Below, one piece after another: positions 6,763 to 8,268 of a stretch of DNA of 8,268 nt (the first letter of the stretch is position 1; the number at the start of each line of letters is the position of its first letter). Origin of the DNA: Acidobacteriota bacterium (lineage in GTDB: Bacteria; Acidobacteriota; Terriglobia; Terriglobales; Acidobacteriaceae); contig JAJZIF010000145.1 of the NCBI GenBank assembly GCA_021810735.1, positions 1 to 8,268 on the forward strand, written 5' to 3'. A model generated the notes under the pieces. The model was given only the letters and a program-made list of their open reading frames with translations. It was not told the DNA's origin and ran no database searches. Both the position numbers and the translations under genes were made by a program.

Positions 6763-6922
6763 TCCAGGAACACACGCTGGGCCCACTCTCGCCGTGTCCT
6801 TTGCGGTTGGCGTAGGATCGGAAAACCCGCCACCCACGGCCAACCGCGCTCGATCCAGGAAACGTCCTTCATCCACGCTCCGCGGTTCTCTGCTAGGCTG
6901 AAGAGTTTGCCATTTCGCAAGC
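6763..6922 (+). other. Intergenic region between mlaF and the acyl-CoA dehydrogenase
   Basis: About 160 bp with no supported gene. It contains a 9-bp inverted repeat (listed separately) and two copies of GATCCAGGAA at 6761-6770 and 6852-6861, the first overlapping the mlaF stop. There is no T-tract terminator. The gap suggests the dehydrogenase has its own promoter, but I could not pick out a convincing one. Confidence 0.4.
6803..6847 (+). repeat. Inverted repeat, 9-bp perfect arms, 27-nt loop
   Basis: GCGGTTGGC (6803-6811) is the exact reverse complement of GCCAACCGC (6839-6847). Inside the loop CGG/CCG could form a small inner stem. The following bases are GC-rich with no T tract, so it is not a standard intrinsic terminator. 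It could be a Rho-dependent end, an mRNA-stabilising structure or an operator; nothing in the sequence decides between them. Confidence 0.5.
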
Positions 6923-6931
6923 GGAGAAGGA
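6923..6931 (+). promoter_or_regulatory. Ribosome binding site for the acyl-CoA dehydrogenase
   Basis: GGAGAAGGA ends 5 nt before the ATG at 6937. It selects that ATG over the in-frame TTG at 6907, which would add ten mostly basic residues not seen in the family. Confidence 0.65.
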
Positions 6932-6936
6932 ATCGC

Positions 6937-8115
6937 ATGGCTTTTAAATTCAAAGGTGTTGACTTTATCGGGTTCGACGGGCTGCTGAGCGAAGACGAAA
7001 TCATGGTGCGCGACAACGCGCGCAAGTTCATTGAAGACAATCTGATTCCCATCATTGAGGAATGCAATCGCGATGGGCGCTTCCCCAAAGAACTCATCCA
7101 GCCCATGGGAGAGCTGGGCTTTTACGGCGCGACCATCGAGGGATACGGATGCGCCGGCATGAACAACGTGGAGTACGGTCTGGTGATGCAGGAGACCGAA
7201 CGCGGCGACTCCGGCGTGCGCAGTTTCGTCAGCGTTCAGTCGGCGCTGTGCATGTATCCGATCCACACCTTCGGCAGCGACGAGCAGAAGAATGAATGGT
7301 TGCCGCAGATGGCGACGGGTGAAAAGCTGGGCTGCTTCGGCCTGACGGAACCCGACTTCGGCTCCAATCCTGGGGGTATGCGCACGCGGGCCAAAAAAGA
7401 TGGCGGAGACTACATTCTGAACGGCGAAAAAATGTGGATCACCTCCGGTACGCTCGCGGACGTGGCCGTCATTTGGGCCAAAGTCGATGAGGAAGACGGC
7501 CGCGTGCGCGGCTTCTTGGTTGACACAAAATTACCAGGATTCAGCGCGTATGACGTACACGGCAAATGGTCGCTGCGCGCCTCCGTCACCTCCGGCCTTT
7601 CGATGCAGGACGTACGCGTTCCCGCCTCCGCACTCCTGCCCGGCAGCGATGGCCTGAAATCCGCGCTGATGTGTTTGAATCAGGCGCGCTATGGCATTAG
7701 CTGGGGCGCACTCGGCGCGGCAATGTCCTGCTACGACACGGCCCTGCAGTATTCCCTGTTGCGCAAGCAGTTTCGCGACCAGCCGATCGCCAGCCATCAG
7801 TTGGTGCAGGAAAGGCTGGCGTGGATGGTGAGCGAAATCACGAAAGGCCAATTGCTTTCTCTTCAGGTCGGTCGCCTGAAGGACGCGGGCAAAGCCGGTC
7901 ACGATCACATCTCCATGGCCAAGCGAAACAACGTCTGGATGGCGCTTGAGTGCGCCCGGATATCGCGCGAACTTCTTGGAGCGAACGGCATCACCGACGA
8001 TTACCCGGTGATGCGCCACATGATGAATCTGGAGTCGGTGAAGACCTACGAGGGCACGCACGAGATGCATACTCTCATCATCGGCCAGAGCGTGACCGGA
8101 ATCCCGGCATATTAG
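6937..8115 (+). CDS. Acyl-CoA dehydrogenase, glutaryl-CoA dehydrogenase type
   Basis: This 392-residue soluble flavoenzyme most likely oxidises and decarboxylates glutaryl-CoA to crotonyl-CoA in lysine, tryptophan or aromatic degradation, passing electrons to ETF. It aligns by eye with human GCDH over its whole length: ERGDSGVRS at 88-96, LGCFGLTEPDFGSNP, LNGEKMWITSG, GKWSLRASVTSG, LNQARYGISWGALGA, KRNNVWMALECAR, LGANGITDDY and NLESVKTYEGTHEMHTL. Glu88, Arg95 and Ser96 correspond to Glu87, Arg94 and Ser95 of mature human GCDH, which bind the substrate's distal carboxylate. Glu372 in TYEGTHE is the catalytic base (human Glu370). These residues favour a dicarboxylyl-CoA substrate over a simple fatty acyl-CoA; a non-decarboxylating glutaryl-CoA dehydrogenase is possible. 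No ETF, CoA-transferase or crotonase gene is in the window. It has its own ribosome binding site and a 174-bp upstream gap, so it is probably separate from the mla genes. Confidence 0.9.
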   Translation: MAFKFKGVDFIGFDGLLSEDEIMVRDNARKFIEDNLIPIIEECNRDGRFPKELIQPMGELGFYGATIEGYGCAGMNNVEYGLVMQETERGDSGVRSFVSVQSALCMYPIHTFGSDEQKNEWLPQMATGEKLGCFGLTEPDFGSNPGGMRTRAKKDGGDYILNGEKMWITSGTLADVAVIWAKVDEEDGRVRGFLVDTKLPGFSAYDVHGKWSLRASVTSGLSMQDVRVPASALLPGSDGLKSALMCLNQARYGISWGALGAAMSCYDTALQYSLLRKQFRDQPIASHQLVQERLAWMVSEITKGQLLSLQVGRLKDAGKAGHDHISMAKRNNVWMALECARISRELLGANGITDDYPVMRHMMNLESVKTYEGTHEMHTLIIGQSVTGIPAY

Positions 8116-8166
8116 AAAGGAGGTAATTATCCCCTCAAAGCAAGTATGTTGTAAACTCTTACTCTT

Positions 8167-8227
8167 TTCCAATACAAGATGAGCCTGAAGGACAGGATTG
8201 ATTCCAATAGAAGATGAGCCTGAAGGA
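8167..8227 (+). repeat. Tandem direct repeat, 26 nt matching 25/26, period 35
   Basis: Bases 8167-8192 and 8202-8227 are identical except at 8175 (C) versus 8210 (G). Each copy runs from TTCCAATA through AAGATGAGCCTGAAGGA. The intervening 9 bp are unrelated. The second copy leads directly into the ribosome binding site and start of the next gene, so the repeat looks like a duplication of that gene's upstream region. Confidence 0.8.
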
Positions 8228-8230
8228 GGA
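8223..8230 (+). promoter_or_regulatory. Ribosome binding site of the gene at the right edge
   Basis: AAGGAGGA lies 3 nt before the ATG at 8234. The spacing is a little short but the match to the anti-Shine-Dalgarno complement is strong. It forms the end of the second repeat copy; the first copy has GGACAGG in its place and no ATG at the matching position. Confidence 0.5.
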
Positions 8231-8233
8231 GTC

Positions 8234-8268
8234 ATGCTGAGGATTGAAGATCAGCGTGCACGAAGCGG
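8234..8268 (+). CDS. Start of an unidentified gene, partial at right edge
   Basis: An ATG at 8234 follows a strong ribosome binding site and opens a frame reading MLRIEDQRARS before the window ends. Eleven residues are too few to assign a family, and I do not recognise them. The call rests on the ribosome binding site and on the frame staying open; a short spurious frame cannot be excluded. Confidence 0.4.
   Translation, partial: MLRIEDQRARS

Larger units (their letters stand above)
8116..8233 (+). other. Intergenic tail with SD-like site, repeat and micro-ORFs
   Basis: This stretch is visibly richer in A and T than the coding regions. It starts with AAAGGAGGT at 8116-8124, a strong match to the 16S anti-Shine-Dalgarno complement, directly after the dehydrogenase stop, but no ATG, GTG or TTG stands at the right distance. 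A possible weak promoter is TTGTAA (8149-8154) with TACAAG (8173-8178), spacing 18. Tiny reading frames at 8179-8217 (MSLKDRIDSNRR) and 8214-8240 (MSLKEESC) overlap each other and the next start by a few bases. None is long enough to call a gene. Confidence 0.4.

Noticed and set aside
6761..6861. Direct repeat GATCCAGGAA (6761-6770 and 6852-6861) as attachment sites or a mobile element footprint
   Set aside because: The match is only 10 bp, one copy overlaps the mlaF stop, and there is no integrase or transposase between or near the copies.
8167..8227. CRISPR-like array at the right edge
   Set aside because: There are only two units, the 9-bp gap is far too short for a spacer, and no cas gene is visible.
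7531..8235. Open frame on the - strand (234 codons) across the dehydrogenase
   Set aside because: It is a shadow of the GCDH-like gene; its N-terminus reads backwards through the repeat region and it shows no domain.

Overview
The window (about 8.3 kb, GC-rich, every convincing gene on the + strand) reads as a chromosomal segment of a free-living, heterotrophic Gram-negative bacterium. The mix of a PSMA-like M28 peptidase, a secreted nucleoside hydrolase, an XylE-like sugar porter, an MlaE/MlaF pair and a glutaryl-CoA-dehydrogenase-like enzyme would fit an acidobacterium (Terriglobia). That placement is an inference from gene content; there is no rRNA or other marker in the window to confirm it.

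Layout. 1-224: the C-terminal end of uvrB (UVR domain). 337-1665: a 12-helix MFS sugar porter. 1699-2751: an exported nucleoside hydrolase, 33 bp downstream and probably co-transcribed. 2919-5081: an exported glutamate-carboxypeptidase-II-like (M28B) zinc peptidase starting at GTG, with a possible terminator after it. 5150-5920: an MlaE-type permease whose start codon sits where transcription would begin from a nearby promoter-like sequence. 5923-6762: the partner MlaF-type ATPase, 2 bp downstream. 6937-8115: an acyl-CoA dehydrogenase with glutaryl-CoA dehydrogenase signatures. 8116-8268: an AT-richer tail with a strong Shine-Dalgarno-like sequence lacking a normal start codon, a 35-bp-period tandem repeat, overlapping micro-ORFs and the first codons of a further gene.

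How the genes may work together. The nucleoside hydrolase and sugar porter could form a scavenging pair: nucleosides split outside the cytoplasm, the freed sugar imported. The M28 peptidase could supply amino acids in the same compartment. MlaE and MlaF form the core of an MCE-type phospholipid transporter, but no MlaD, MlaB or MlaC gene is present here. The dehydrogenase would act in lysine/tryptophan/aromatic breakdown, oxidising glutaryl-CoA to crotonyl-CoA.

Most unusual points: the MlaF ATPase has Ser in place of the Walker B catalytic Glu and carries an insertion of about 20 residues after the H-loop; the nucleoside hydrolase has Phe where the family has the active-site His; the porter has Gln where XylE/GLUT proteins have the sugar-stacking Trp; and the tail has a chain of overlapping stop/start codons built on a tandem duplication. 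I see no CRISPR array, insertion sequence, tRNA or rRNA. No wholly new system is demonstrated; these are the places I would look at first.
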